A stretch of 64,000 nt of DNA from Bacteroides faecis MAJ27 (GCF_900106755.1 NZ_FNNN01000007.1:182228-246227), one strand, 5' to 3'. Numbered from the stretch's first letter, positions 19,201 to 27,918 are shown. Numbers and translations: made by a program. Notes: generated by a model from the letters alone, not told the origin.

Positions 19201-19363
19201 GTTCACCCGCCTTTAATTCAATAAACAGGCGGGGATTATTCAGATCGGGCAATAAATCCACACTCAACTGATCGTATGATACTTTTCCCAGCAATAAGAG
19301 GGCAAATACTACCATACAAATCGTAACCGGATTGCCTACTGCAAATTTGATTATATTCTTCAT
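16247..19363 (-). CDS. RND efflux pump, HAE1 family
   Basis: 1038 residues, a full-length RND pump with 12 helices. The N terminus is FAVGNPVTICMVVFALLLLGKVSYDQLSVDLLPDL. Helix 4 reads LGAGMLVDNAIVVIESIF, with Asp-Asn where AcrB has Asp-Asp, as in many heteromeric pumps. The helix 10-11 region is GIVMLGGIAVNNSIILVDRI, with Asn in place of Lys. It ends 2 bp before the RND-ABC fusion gene. Two consecutive RND genes suggest a mixed-subunit trimer like MdtBC, sharing the adaptor and TolC-like genes upstream. Confidence 0.93.
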   Translation of the reverse strand: MKNIIKFAVGNPVTICMVVFALLLLGKVSYDQLSVDLLPDLNNPRLFIELKAGERPPEEIEKQFVKNMESMAIRQSDVTQVSSVIKAGTARITVEYTWTKDMDEAFLDLQKAMNPFAQNKDITELKITQHDANLSPVVLVGMSHQSITDMAELRKIAESYIRNELIRLEGVAEVTLSGEEVSTLTIQTDPYKLDAFQLKIEDIASRIESNNQSISGGRVSELGLQYLVKSSSLFASEDDFENLIVGYKAIQQEEASGNNATGTATANSNKAPVFLKEVATVQFLNARPENIVRINGKRSIGLSIYKEMRFNTVKVVDEVTRQLAVIENALPGYHFQVISNQGTFIKSAIGEVKSSAVLGVILAIVVLFVFLRRMGTTLIVSLAIPISIVATFNLMFFNGLTLNIMTLGGLALGAGMLVDNAIVVIESIFRNQEKGLSIKEAAINGTAEVANAVIASTLTTIVVFLPIVYLHGASGELFKDQAWTVTFSLVSSLFVAILVIPMLYIQLSGKKIKLEEVKSIRIAGYSRVLRRLIQRRWLVVGMAVLLLIVTGLLTPFIGTEFMPRAESKTFTAVVKMPEGTQMERTSAAVGNLEELLYTIVGSDSLCTVYSHIGEGSGSENAIFEGENTAMMKVILSPECTLSPEKVIASFVESAKNPDGLELTIQQDENSLSSLLGSEGAPIVVEVKGEELDEIAQLTEEVKERMIGVNGIYDVITSVEDGAPEVVISIDRTIAGINNLSVAMVIEQLKQQLSGKEVGKMEYRGEMRDIVIKVPDIPLSSLGALVIKSGTQEFVLQEIATITHGQAPKEILRRNQSRIGKVMANMDASKSLDKVAAEVRETVKGIELPANYSITVTGEEEKRQESMNSLLFALMLSVVLVYMVMASQFESLLHPFTILLTIPLAVVGAILLFFITGTTINMMGVIGIVMLGGIAVNNSIILVDRINQLSQAGMELTDAIVEAGQQRIRPIIMTTLTTILAMLPMTFSFGEGASLRSPMAIAVIGGLITSTLMSLMVIPCVYYVLENIKRRINRRTKNS

Positions 19364-19411
19364 AAGTATTTCCTATTTTCAAAAGATGCGGTCATATATC
19401 GCATCCATGAT

Positions 19412-20473
19412 TTACTTTTGGATTTTGACTTTGGCGTCTTCTTTCAGTGTTTCAAAACCCTTCACTACCAAATTGTCATTTACATTAAGTCCGGATAGAA
19501 TTTCGATATTATATTCATCCTCCAGACCTGTTTGCAGATTGCGTATCTTTGCCGTATTCTTTTCGACGATATATACGTATTTCCGGCGACGATTGGACAA
19601 GATTACGTCTTTAGGTATAATGATAGAACTATCAGCTCTGTCAACGATAATATCTGCTTTGGCGAACATACCCGGACGCAACTTCAGTTGGTCATTATCA
19701 ATCAGAATCTTTCCTTTAAAAGTACGTGTCTCCGTACTGATTGCAGGAGACAACTCACCGACTCTCGCTTTTAAAGTATCTCCGGGGATGGTATAATGAG
19801 TAATATATACTGGTTGCGCTTCCTTGACATAACGAATGCTGCTTTCCGGCAGATTGATATCCATATACATTTTATCATAAGCCATCAGACTCACCATAGC
19901 CTTTCCCTGTTCCACTCTTGTATCGGCCGTATAGTGAGGCAAATCAACAATCACACCATCAAACGGAGCTTTCACTTTCATCTTCTCCAGATTAAGTTTT
20001 GCGTTTTCATAATCGTAACGGGCATTCGTTACTTTTACTTCCGTATTCCGCATTTCACTCATCGTCACCCCACCTTTTTCATAGAGAGCTTTCTGCTTTG
20101 ACTGTTCCTGTTCGGCAATTTCAAGACTTAGTTTTTTAGCGTCAATAGCGATTCCGTTTTCATACTCCTTGTCTTCCAGACGGATTATCAGTTCCCCCTT
20201 ACTTACCTTGTCTCCCATTTTGAAAGGTTTTCCGGTTCTCGGATTAGTCTGAAGTTTATAAAATCCGCTCATTTCCGCATTCTGAGATACACCGTAAGTC
20301 GGCTGCACTGTTCCTGTTGTATTTATTAATTTACTGATAGAACCTTTCTTCAGCTCCACGACAGATACCGGAGTTGCAATATTATTGGGTGCGTTTTGTG
20401 GTTTGTTGCCACAGCCAGTTAACAATAAGGTTGTTAACAAAGAAGATGCAATAAAAATTTGATACTGTTTCAT
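19412..20473 (-). CDS. RND efflux periplasmic adaptor lipoprotein
   Basis: 353 residues from the ATG at 20473, chosen because it gives the lipoprotein signal MKQYQIFIASSLLTTLLLTGC with a clean LTGC lipobox. An upstream in-frame ATG at 20494 would overlap the preceding gene by 14 bp. Domains: two lipoyl-like halves (FKMGDKVSKGELIIRLEDKEY; MKVKAPFDGVIVDLPHYTADTRVEQG) around a short coiled-coil hairpin, then a beta-barrel (LRPGMFAKADIIVDRAD) and a membrane-proximal domain. It should join the RND pumps downstream to the TolC-like channel 7 bp upstream. Confidence 0.9.
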   Translation of the reverse strand: MKQYQIFIASSLLTTLLLTGCGNKPQNAPNNIATPVSVVELKKGSISKLINTTGTVQPTYGVSQNAEMSGFYKLQTNPRTGKPFKMGDKVSKGELIIRLEDKEYENGIAIDAKKLSLEIAEQEQSKQKALYEKGGVTMSEMRNTEVKVTNARYDYENAKLNLEKMKVKAPFDGVIVDLPHYTADTRVEQGKAMVSLMAYDKMYMDINLPESSIRYVKEAQPVYITHYTIPGDTLKARVGELSPAISTETRTFKGKILIDNDQLKLRPGMFAKADIIVDRADSSIIIPKDVILSNRRRKYVYIVEKNTAKIRNLQTGLEDEYNIEILSGLNVNDNLVVKGFETLKEDAKVKIQK

Positions 20474-20480
20474 GGTCTGC

Positions 20481-21977
20481 TTATTTTTTATCAATAATGT
20501 CTTTCATAGGAACAAGAGGGATATTCTTGTCGAAATCATACAATGAAAGGATTTTAAGATTAAGTAATTCTATTCTGTAATTAATCAACGCCTGCGTATA
20601 AGTAATCTTCTTATTCGAAAGCTGAGTCTGGAACTGGCTCATTTCCATACCGGTTATGTCACCTTCCCGATAACGAGTCTGATTCAGATCATAGGTCAAC
20701 TGTGCATTCTGTACATTTTGCTCGGCGATTTTAATCTGAGTCCGGAGGTTTTCGAGGTTACGCCATACCTGACGAATATTCAGCTCGATATCCACTTTAT
20801 CCTCTTGAAACTCGAGTTCATTAATCCGTTGGGCCATCTTTTGTGCTTTAATCCTTGCTTTCTTTTCACCCCAGTCGAAAATAGGAACAGCAAAGCTGAT
20901 AGAAACCCTCGGATTCTGTGTCGGATTATTATAAACTTTATTCAGGTGGCTATTATCTCCTATCAATCCGAAAGAGATAGATACATCTCCTTTAAACTCG
21001 TTCAGCGCTTTTGTCTTAATCATATCGAACTCAAGTTCCTTGCTCTCTATTTCACGTTGACGAAGTTCCAGACGCGAACCCAATCCATGCGATATGGCCT
21101 GGTCCAGATTTACCTGAATCGGTTTAATCTCCACTTCCGCAAATACGAGAATATCTTCATCCAGCCTCATTCCGAGAGTCTGTTTGAGTTTGTCTTTCGC
21201 ATTCTCCAGATTCACCTGACTTTCGTCTACAGACGAACGAGCCGTAGCAAGATTCAGTTCGGCCTGAAAGAGTTCGTCTTTAGCTGCCAAATCCGCTTCT
21301 ACTTTATTTTTTATAATATCATAACTCTGCTGGGCATTGACCAATTCTTCGCGACTGATTTCCAGGTTACTTTGTGCCATATAAACCGAATAAAACTGAT
21401 CGGTTATACTTTTTTCCGTATTCAGCTGTTGTAAAGCATAACTAATATTGGCATTTTCATAATCATACTCTATCTGCTTCAATTCCATTTTACGCTTGTT
21501 GTAAGTGAAAATAGGCTGAGTCAACTGCAGATAAAGGTCATTGCTGAATGCACGGTTACTGGTCTTATCGCCTTCTATGATGGAACTATTGTCCTGCCAT
21601 CCGAAACGATTTATTAAAGAAATAGTACCGTCTGTCCATAAAATAGGCTGATCAACCTGAAAAGTTCCACTGGTGTTGAATGTTTCGTTCGTGTACCATT
21701 GTGACAAACGATTATCAAAACGCCTGTTCTTGTTATAGTCCACCGGATTCAAATTTAATGAAAATCGAGATTTTAAAGAAGCCTTCTGCGCCAGCAGATT
21801 CTGCTTATATCTCTCCAGATTCATATAGGAACGGCGAAGAGAAGGACTATTCTCCTGCGCAATCTCCATTGCCTTGTCAATCGTCAAGGGAATTTGCCCC
21901 TGCGATGTCAGGGCAATCCCGGTAAAAGTTACGATTGTCAGCAGCACTCTTTTAAATAGTAGTAAGTCACTTTGCAT
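20481..21977 (-). CDS. TolC-family outer-membrane efflux channel
   Basis: 498 residues with a signal peptide (FKRVLLTIVTFTGIALTSQGQ) and no lipobox Cys. The mature protein has the two-repeat helical TolC fold: ENSPSLRRSYMNLERYKQNLLAQKASLKSRFSLNLNP and later the RVSISFAVPIFDWGEKKARIKAQK segment with conserved P-I-F-D-W-G, followed by long amphipathic helices. It is the exit duct for the adjoining ABC/RND machinery. Spacing is 20 bp after the permease/M1-like gene and 7 bp before the adaptor. It is distinct from the lipoprotein channel of the 2520-8179 operon. Confidence 0.9.
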   Translation of the reverse strand: MQSDLLLFKRVLLTIVTFTGIALTSQGQIPLTIDKAMEIAQENSPSLRRSYMNLERYKQNLLAQKASLKSRFSLNLNPVDYNKNRRFDNRLSQWYTNETFNTSGTFQVDQPILWTDGTISLINRFGWQDNSSIIEGDKTSNRAFSNDLYLQLTQPIFTYNKRKMELKQIEYDYENANISYALQQLNTEKSITDQFYSVYMAQSNLEISREELVNAQQSYDIIKNKVEADLAAKDELFQAELNLATARSSVDESQVNLENAKDKLKQTLGMRLDEDILVFAEVEIKPIQVNLDQAISHGLGSRLELRQREIESKELEFDMIKTKALNEFKGDVSISFGLIGDNSHLNKVYNNPTQNPRVSISFAVPIFDWGEKKARIKAQKMAQRINELEFQEDKVDIELNIRQVWRNLENLRTQIKIAEQNVQNAQLTYDLNQTRYREGDITGMEMSQFQTQLSNKKITYTQALINYRIELLNLKILSLYDFDKNIPLVPMKDIIDKK

Positions 21978-21997
21978 ATAGTTTGCTGTTTTAATAA

Positions 21998-24900
21998 TTA
22001 TCGTTTCACTATTTTCACTGCATCAGCCGTCACAGACCGCAGTTTACATTCATCTGTCAATACGACACGAACCGTATCGGCACTAAAATAATAAGTACCA
22101 AGCTGTTCCCAACCTTCATTGGCTTTTCTCAGGTTGATATAGGCATCTTCTACCTCACTGTCATACGCCACCCTAAAATGATATTCACCTTGAAGGCGGT
22201 CATTCCATCTCAGCTCATCGTTCTTGAATACATAATAATAGAGTTCGTACTGACCGGCTTCCGGCACAGGTATTTTCCATGTAGCCGTCTGACTACCGTC
22301 TCCACTCTTTATCACATAAGCCGAACGGATATATTTACCATAATATTTAGCATTGGTAGTAGCCGTCCATTGTAAAGGCGCACGCCACCAGGATATACCC
22401 GAATATTTAAAAGGAGTTTCCTCTACTTCATCCAGCCATTTAGGAAGAAGCCCTACAACAGGAGGAGTAGAAAGTACAAAGAGAGTAGAATCTTCATTAT
22501 CCACAATAATCTCTCCCGGCATTTCTAATGACGACTCCGGTAGTGTATAGATACTGTCCTTGACTATTTTATTTCGTTCTTGTTTTACGTTGCCTATGGA
22601 TTGCCGGATCATATAAGGAAGATTTCCGGAAATCATCGTGTTGACCTCTACCTCACGGATTTGTTCTTCCCAGACAGATACAAACTCTTTAGTTGTATGG
22701 GCAGCTATCTCAACCTTTTTTCTGGCTCTGGGATCTTCCAGAGGTTGGTACCACCAGCCATTCTGAAGAACATTCATCTGTATTATTCCGTCGTAATCAG
22801 AGTTATTGCTCACCAGCACTTTCAATACAAAGAATTCTTCTCCCCCCTTATTGACAACTTTGGTCAACTCGGGCTCTCCGATCGAATAAAAAGGAAGAGG
22901 AGTCAGTTGTTCCCATTCTTTCAAAGAGGAATAGATATCCGTGCGGCTCATTTGTCCTAGCGTATCCAGCATATTTTCGAACTTAATATTCAGAAAAGTA
23001 TTACGCTTCAGCATCGCATACAATGAATCTCTGAAAGCATCGACCCCCATATTGATTTCTGATCGGGCGAAAATACGGCTCGCCTCCAGTCCTACGATAT
23101 TATTTTGCAGATTACGCTGTTCCACATCAGCCAGCAACTCCTTGAATGTATGTTTTTCCAGCAGAAGATTGGCCTTCTCGTTATTACTAAGTCCATTTAT
23201 CTGGCGCTCCCATCCTTCATTTTCTGACTTCTTTTGCAGATACAACTCAATGGCACGATTGGCTACAGGCCATTCCGAGGAATAAATATTGTACCGGAAA
23301 TTATAAATCTGCGGGAAAAGGAAATAAGGATTTGCCACAGACGAAAGATTTCCCCGTCCCCTACTACCTGTTGAAAAGTTATAATCACCTTCTGTCCGCA
23401 TAAACATCCAGGCAAAATTACTAAATGTACGCATCTGGGCTTCCTGTACAGTGATCTCATTCTCTCCCGACCACCGGATCTGATTCTTAACCTGCCTTTT
23501 TACATCCAGTTCCCAGAATATGGCTCCTTTTTCAGGGAACAATACCATTTCCGGCTGAACCGTTTCCTGGGCCTGAGACCAGGCACGTTCATAGCTGGCA
23601 AACTGTACCGGAACTTCTATGATAGAGAATCGCTTAAAAGGATAATCCAGTTTATATTGCCGTGCCAACTGATCTTTAACATTACGTATAAGCCAGGGAA
23701 TAGTATCGTGAATGGAATCGAACGACGCTGTAAAATAGTCGTGATCCTTCAGGTGCCACACACTATAAAGAATACTGTCCGCATAGACACTTTTTTGCTG
23801 ATAATCACCTATTAATAAAGATAATGTCTGAGACGGAAAATCTCCTTTAAACGAATAAACTCCTTCCTCATCACATTTTCCTTCACCTTGGGAAATAGGC
23901 ACTAATCCCGGAAGAGGCTTGACTTTCAACCGATAATTACTGAAATAAGTTTGTTGCCAATCAGGATTTTTGTCACTATAGCTTGTTCCTGCACGGGGAT
24001 ACCAATAAGTCTCAGGAGTAAGCATCAGATAATCTTTTGTCTGAAAACTATACTGTTTGTCTATGTTAAACAGAAACTTCTTATTGGAGGCTTGCAATAC
24101 TTCGGGGGGAATATCCAGATAGCAGAATGAATTATCTATTTGCCCGTCATACCTGAAGGTTACAGAAACCGTATCTCCTTTGGCAAGGTTTGTTCCGAAA
24201 TCCACTAACACAATTTGCTTGTCACGTTTAAAATTGAGCGGTTGTTCTCCCGACCGGACGGAATGCACGGTTAATCCCGGATTCAAACAGAAAGTGAATA
24301 CGGCAGATGAATCCAATGCCACGCCTTTTACTGTTACTTCCGACAGAAAATCATCTGAATGCTGTTCTACTGAAAGATCATATTCATGAATGAACATCTT
24401 CGGAGTAGAAACATATTGATTGTTGATCTTCGTATATGTAGCCCGTATATCACTCTGATACAAAATTGAATGTATATGCCAGTAACCACATACGAAGGCT
24501 AACATAAGAGTACAGAAAGAGAGAACTAACCACGGATAATTACTACGCGATGAGTTCGGAAGGCGCCGAAACAGAGAAATAGTGAAAAAGACAAACGCTA
24601 ATCCGGCAAGTAAGTAAATGCCACGATGATTCAAGATCACTTCCCAGTTGGAAAAGCCGACAATACTGGACTTTACCAAAGGAAGACTATAGGCCATATA
24701 ATCGAAAAGATAATAAAACTTATCTTCAATATAGAAAACCGTCAAGCCGATATATCCCAGCAGCAATACAAATGTCAATGCCTGATTTTTAAGCACCAGC
24801 ATCAAAAAGATAGCCAATCCGATGATAAAAATCAACGTAGGTACACTGATCAGGAAAAAATAAAGCAGATAAGCCACCCAGTCTACTTCTCCCAATGTCA

Positions 24901-25303
24901 GGTTGAATGCTGCCGTAATAGCCATAATAATAAGATTCAGCAGCAAAAAGACACGCAGGTTTCCCCATATCTTACCTATGACATATTCAGCATTGCTCAA
25001 CGGACGGACATAAAAGACTTCCGATGTATCCAGTTTTTTATCTCTTTTCAGAAAGTCGGAGGCCAGAAAAATAGCTATAACTGCCTGTCCTGTATTAAGC
25101 AATAACAAGATTAGATAAGGAATATTGGATGGAATGGCTGTTGCAATCCAAATACCTCCGCTATCCTCCGATACGAATAACATGAAATTAAAAAAAGTAA
25201 TGATAGCTACGGCGAGCACCGTGAATACTCTGAAGAACCAGCTTCTTATTAATAATTTGCTTTCATATTTTGCTACCGATTGTATATTAGATATAAAGGT
25301 CAT
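21998..25303 (-). CDS. ABC-2 permease fused to an inactive M1-aminopeptidase-like ectodomain
   Basis: 1101 residues. Residues 1 to about 275 hold about seven membrane helices of the ABC-2 type (VYYVRPLSNAEYVIGKIWGNLRVFLLLN). Then comes a long extracytoplasmic part: an M1-peptidase-like region from about 300 to 680 (LMLTPETYWYPRAGTSY, FSIIEVPVQFASYERAW) and a C-terminal beta domain resembling golvesin/xanthan-lyase-type modules (GQYELYYYVFKND). No HExxH zinc motif is present; the aligned place reads FWELDVKRQ, keeping only the Glu, so peptidase activity is not expected. It follows the ABC ATPase gene by 15 bp, its obvious partner. The fusion type is known in Bacteroidetes; the loss of the motif is read directly. 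Confidence 0.85.
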   Translation of the reverse strand: MTFISNIQSVAKYESKLLIRSWFFRVFTVLAVAIITFFNFMLFVSEDSGGIWIATAIPSNIPYLILLLLNTGQAVIAIFLASDFLKRDKKLDTSEVFYVRPLSNAEYVIGKIWGNLRVFLLLNLIIMAITAAFNLTLGEVDWVAYLLYFFLISVPTLIFIIGLAIFLMLVLKNQALTFVLLLGYIGLTVFYIEDKFYYLFDYMAYSLPLVKSSIVGFSNWEVILNHRGIYLLAGLAFVFFTISLFRRLPNSSRSNYPWLVLSFCTLMLAFVCGYWHIHSILYQSDIRATYTKINNQYVSTPKMFIHEYDLSVEQHSDDFLSEVTVKGVALDSSAVFTFCLNPGLTVHSVRSGEQPLNFKRDKQIVLVDFGTNLAKGDTVSVTFRYDGQIDNSFCYLDIPPEVLQASNKKFLFNIDKQYSFQTKDYLMLTPETYWYPRAGTSYSDKNPDWQQTYFSNYRLKVKPLPGLVPISQGEGKCDEEGVYSFKGDFPSQTLSLLIGDYQQKSVYADSILYSVWHLKDHDYFTASFDSIHDTIPWLIRNVKDQLARQYKLDYPFKRFSIIEVPVQFASYERAWSQAQETVQPEMVLFPEKGAIFWELDVKRQVKNQIRWSGENEITVQEAQMRTFSNFAWMFMRTEGDYNFSTGSRGRGNLSSVANPYFLFPQIYNFRYNIYSSEWPVANRAIELYLQKKSENEGWERQINGLSNNEKANLLLEKHTFKELLADVEQRNLQNNIVGLEASRIFARSEINMGVDAFRDSLYAMLKRNTFLNIKFENMLDTLGQMSRTDIYSSLKEWEQLTPLPFYSIGEPELTKVVNKGGEEFFVLKVLVSNNSDYDGIIQMNVLQNGWWYQPLEDPRARKKVEIAAHTTKEFVSVWEEQIREVEVNTMISGNLPYMIRQSIGNVKQERNKIVKDSIYTLPESSLEMPGEIIVDNEDSTLFVLSTPPVVGLLPKWLDEVEETPFKYSGISWWRAPLQWTATTNAKYYGKYIRSAYVIKSGDGSQTATWKIPVPEAGQYELYYYVFKNDELRWNDRLQGEYHFRVAYDSEVEDAYINLRKANEGWEQLGTYYFSADTVRVVLTDECKLRSVTADAVKIVKR

Positions 25304-25318
25304 ATCAGCATATCGTGT

Positions 25319-26212
25319 TTAGTCGTTTGTCCAAAGGTTTAATTGATTCTCCATGTAATATACATAGGCGTGTTCCAGATTAGGAGGAAATGGCTCCGCT
25401 TCGTATCCCTCCACTTTATCGGCAACCACTTGTACCTCCCAGATTGTCCCCGATGGAATAGTAGAGATTACCGGATATTTTTTATCGATTTCATGTAACT
25501 GGTCACCGGCAGCCCTGATTCTCCACACCTTACCTTCGGCTAATTTCAACATATCCTGGGGAGAACCGTTGAAGGAAACTTGTCCCCTATTCATTAACGC
25601 CATATTGTTACAGGTACTGGAAATATCACCGACAATGTGAGTAGACAAAATAATAGTCACATCATTCTCGCTGACCTCCGAAAGAAGGTTGCGGAAACGG
25701 ATACGTTCCTCGGGGTCAAGTCCGGTAGTAGGTTCATCAACAATGATTACTTTAGGATGATGTATCAGCGCTTGTGCGATTCCTAACCGCCGCTTCATAC
25801 CTCCCGATAATTTATTGGCATATCGTTCACGAACATCAAACAAGCCAACGTTTTCGAGCATTTCATCTACCGCCTGTTTCCTCTGCCTGCTATGAGTCAT
25901 TCCGGATAAGCGTGCCGCATAATCAAGAAACTCATACGTTTTGTATTTGGCAAAGAAACGAAAGTCCTGAGGGAGATACCCCAGAATACCGCGTATTTCT
26001 TTCCGCTGTTTCATCAAATCATAACCGCAAATTTCTACTTGCCCGGAAGTTGGTTCCATGAGGGCTACTAGAATACGCATCAAAGTAGATTTGCCGGCGC
26101 CATTGGGTCCTAATAAGCCAAACATCCCTGCAGGAATCTCCAGATTGATATCTTTCAAAGCATGATTTCCGTTGGGATAAATCTTATTAAGGTTCTTAAT
26201 AATTATGCTCAT
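25319..26212 (-). CDS. ABC transporter ATP-binding protein
   Basis: 297 residues, a single nucleotide-binding domain with a C-terminal extension. Walker A is GPNGAGKST (about 36-44), the signature KLSGGMKRR, Walker B VIIVDEPTTGLDPEE, and the H-loop LSTHIV. GMFGLLGPNGAGKSTLMR is identical in the ATPase domain of the RND fusion at 11535-16244, so the two are paralogues. It is the first gene of the seven-gene operon and most likely energises the permease encoded immediately downstream. A promoter with TTTG and TATCTTTA elements precedes it. Confidence 0.93.
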   Translation of the reverse strand: MSIIIKNLNKIYPNGNHALKDINLEIPAGMFGLLGPNGAGKSTLMRILVALMEPTSGQVEICGYDLMKQRKEIRGILGYLPQDFRFFAKYKTYEFLDYAARLSGMTHSRQRKQAVDEMLENVGLFDVRERYANKLSGGMKRRLGIAQALIHHPKVIIVDEPTTGLDPEERIRFRNLLSEVSENDVTIILSTHIVGDISSTCNNMALMNRGQVSFNGSPQDMLKLAEGKVWRIRAAGDQLHEIDKKYPVISTIPSGTIWEVQVVADKVEGYEAEPFPPNLEHAYVYYMENQLNLWTND

Positions 26213-26245
26213 GACATTTTATTTGTCCTATGTTGTATTGGGTGA

Positions 26246-26275
26246 TAAAGATAGGCTTTATTTACATGAAACAAA
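26246..26275 (-). promoter_or_regulatory. Promoter of the seven-gene ABC/RND operon
   Basis: On the minus strand TTTG (26272-26275) and TATCTTTA (26246-26253) lie 18 bp apart, close to the Bacteroides -33/-7 pattern with one mismatch. The predicted start is 25-30 bp upstream of the ATG at 26212. Confidence 0.55.
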
Positions 26276-26360
26276 TCATAATTATAAACATTAACTTATA
26301 TTAGTAGAATTCTGTCTAAAAAGAACGCTCTTCAAACATCCATAGACATGAAAACGAAAA

Positions 26361-26390
26361 GGAGAAAACCACTTCACAGTGACTTCCTCC
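26361..26390 (-). terminator. Possible terminator hairpin downstream of the 29905-26480 operon
   Basis: Read on the minus strand, GGAGGAAGTCACT pairs imperfectly with AAGTGGTTTTCTCC around GTG, and is followed by TTTTCGTTTTC. It lies about 90 bp past the stop of the surface lipoprotein gene. The imperfect stem keeps confidence low. Confidence 0.4.
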
Positions 26391-26408
26391 TCCTCATATC
26401 CCATATGA

Positions 26409-26462
26409 TTATCACCCAACAGGGTTTATAAAAAAGGGTTTTATTAAAAAAGGGTTATTTTT
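26409..26462. repeat. Repeats in the 26213-26479 spacer
   Basis: TTATCACCCAA (26409-26419) is the exact complement of TTGGGTGATAA (26238-26248), 160 bp away and overlapping the operon promoter. Next to it AGGGTTTATA, AAAAAGGGTTTTATT and AAAAAAGGGTTATTTTT (26421-26462) form a direct repeat of 16-bp period. On the minus strand these give C-rich/T-run blocks just after the stop at 26480, which could end transcription. Confidence 0.45.
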
Positions 26463-26479
26463 ATGATCTGAATTATTTA

Positions 26480-27880
26480 TTAGTTACTTCCACCCTTACC
26501 ACCACTATGAGTAGGATTAGTAGTAACTGTCTTATACTGATGATCAGTTCCGGTATAGCGTGTTGCTGTTACTGAGATTGTAACAGGACTTCCTTTATAT
26601 AGCACCTTAGCTGACAACGTAGTAGTACGAGTCTTTGCATAGCAAGTATAATTCATTGTTGTATAGCCATTTACATTTACAGTATTATAGGTACGTTCTG
26701 TTGTTTTCACACCAGATGTTGACCCCATTAACGAGTACAGACGAGTTTTAAAGAAGGCTACCATAGCATTGATTGTTGCATCACTAGCACCCGTCAGCTT
26801 GCTCTTTACAGTATTTGTAATATCTGCATCTTTACATTCCCAACCAGCTTTCTCTTTATAAGTCAATGCAATACCAGTCACAGCTTTAGGATTCTCGCTA
26901 TTATCACGACTTGCCTGTCCCAAGATGTCACTCTTTACAACGGTTTCAGAACTAACTTTACTAGTTACTTTATTTTCTACTGCATAAGAAGAAAAGTGAG
27001 TGATAGCTGCCTGATAGTTACCATCTTTCAAGTTTACCTTGCTTGTTTGCACATCCCATTTTCCTGTTTTAGTATTCAAATAAGTAAGCTGCATATCTGA
27101 TTCAGCAAAAGTTACGTCAGGAATAGGATTAGGAATGGAAATGGTGACCGGATTTGCAAATTCCAAACCACTTGGTTCAAAATGAGCAGCTGCTAAAGGA
27201 ATGGTCTTTTCCACATCCTTATTCTCTTCTGCAGGTTTTACTTCTGTTGTTACTTCTTCGGGAGCAGGAACATAAGTCGTTACACTAATATCAGCAGAAC
27301 CGTCTTCATTGATACCCGTTCCACTTTCAGGAAGAGCATCTTTTGGAATAGTTACCTCTACTGTTGCAATAGGAAGATCTTCAACAACCTTATCTGCCGG
27401 TGTTGTAGTCGGGTCCGGAATATCTTTATTAGAGTCACTATTATCTTTTACAGTAGCATCCTCACCTTGCTTCACATTTTCCGGTTCACTTTGCTTTGTC
27501 AGAGCCACAGCCACTGTTACCACACTACGGTTCTCCGCATTAGCAGCAATTTCCACAGATGTATTCTGAGCAAGATAACCTTTAGGGGCAACTTCAACTG
27601 AGTACTTGCCTGTATTCTTCTCAGTTACAGAAAACTTACCATCCTTGTCAGTCTTAATTGTTTCAGAACCAATTTTCACATCCACATTAGACAGTCCTTT
27701 ACCAGCATCTGTCACAGTACCCATAATATAGTACTCAACAACCGGATCGGGAGTTACGATTTCTTCACCCGGTTCCTGTTTGGGTTCATCGTCATCATCA
27801 TGACATGAAACTGCAGTGAAAGACAGCACACCGAAGGCTATCGCCAAAGAGCATGCATACAACCATTTTAAATTTCTCAT
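26480..27880 (-). CDS. Surface-exposed lipoprotein with carboxypeptidase-regulatory-like domain
   Basis: 466 residues. The signal peptide ends SC at Cys26, and HDDDDE follows directly. An acidic run after the lipidated Cys is the Bacteroides surface-export signal, so the protein is expected outside the cell. Residues about 50-130 form a CarboxypepD_reg-like beta sandwich (VTDAGKGLSNVDVKIGSETIKTDKDGKFSVTEKNTGKYSVEV). A low-complexity acidic/proline stretch follows, then beta-rich regions (about 170-310, HFEPSGLEFANPVTISIPNP) without clear catalytic motifs. It is the third gene of the phase-variable YjbH-like operon, 38 bp after the preceding gene. Its ligand is unknown. Confidence 0.8.
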   Translation of the reverse strand: MRNLKWLYACSLAIAFGVLSFTAVSCHDDDDEPKQEPGEEIVTPDPVVEYYIMGTVTDAGKGLSNVDVKIGSETIKTDKDGKFSVTEKNTGKYSVEVAPKGYLAQNTSVEIAANAENRSVVTVAVALTKQSEPENVKQGEDATVKDNSDSNKDIPDPTTTPADKVVEDLPIATVEVTIPKDALPESGTGINEDGSADISVTTYVPAPEEVTTEVKPAEENKDVEKTIPLAAAHFEPSGLEFANPVTISIPNPIPDVTFAESDMQLTYLNTKTGKWDVQTSKVNLKDGNYQAAITHFSSYAVENKVTSKVSSETVVKSDILGQASRDNSENPKAVTGIALTYKEKAGWECKDADITNTVKSKLTGASDATINAMVAFFKTRLYSLMGSTSGVKTTERTYNTVNVNGYTTMNYTCYAKTRTTTLSAKVLYKGSPVTISVTATRYTGTDHQYKTVTTNPTHSGGKGGSN

Positions 27881-27918
27881 AATTGTTCATTTTTTGTTTA
27901 AATTACTAATATCAACTC

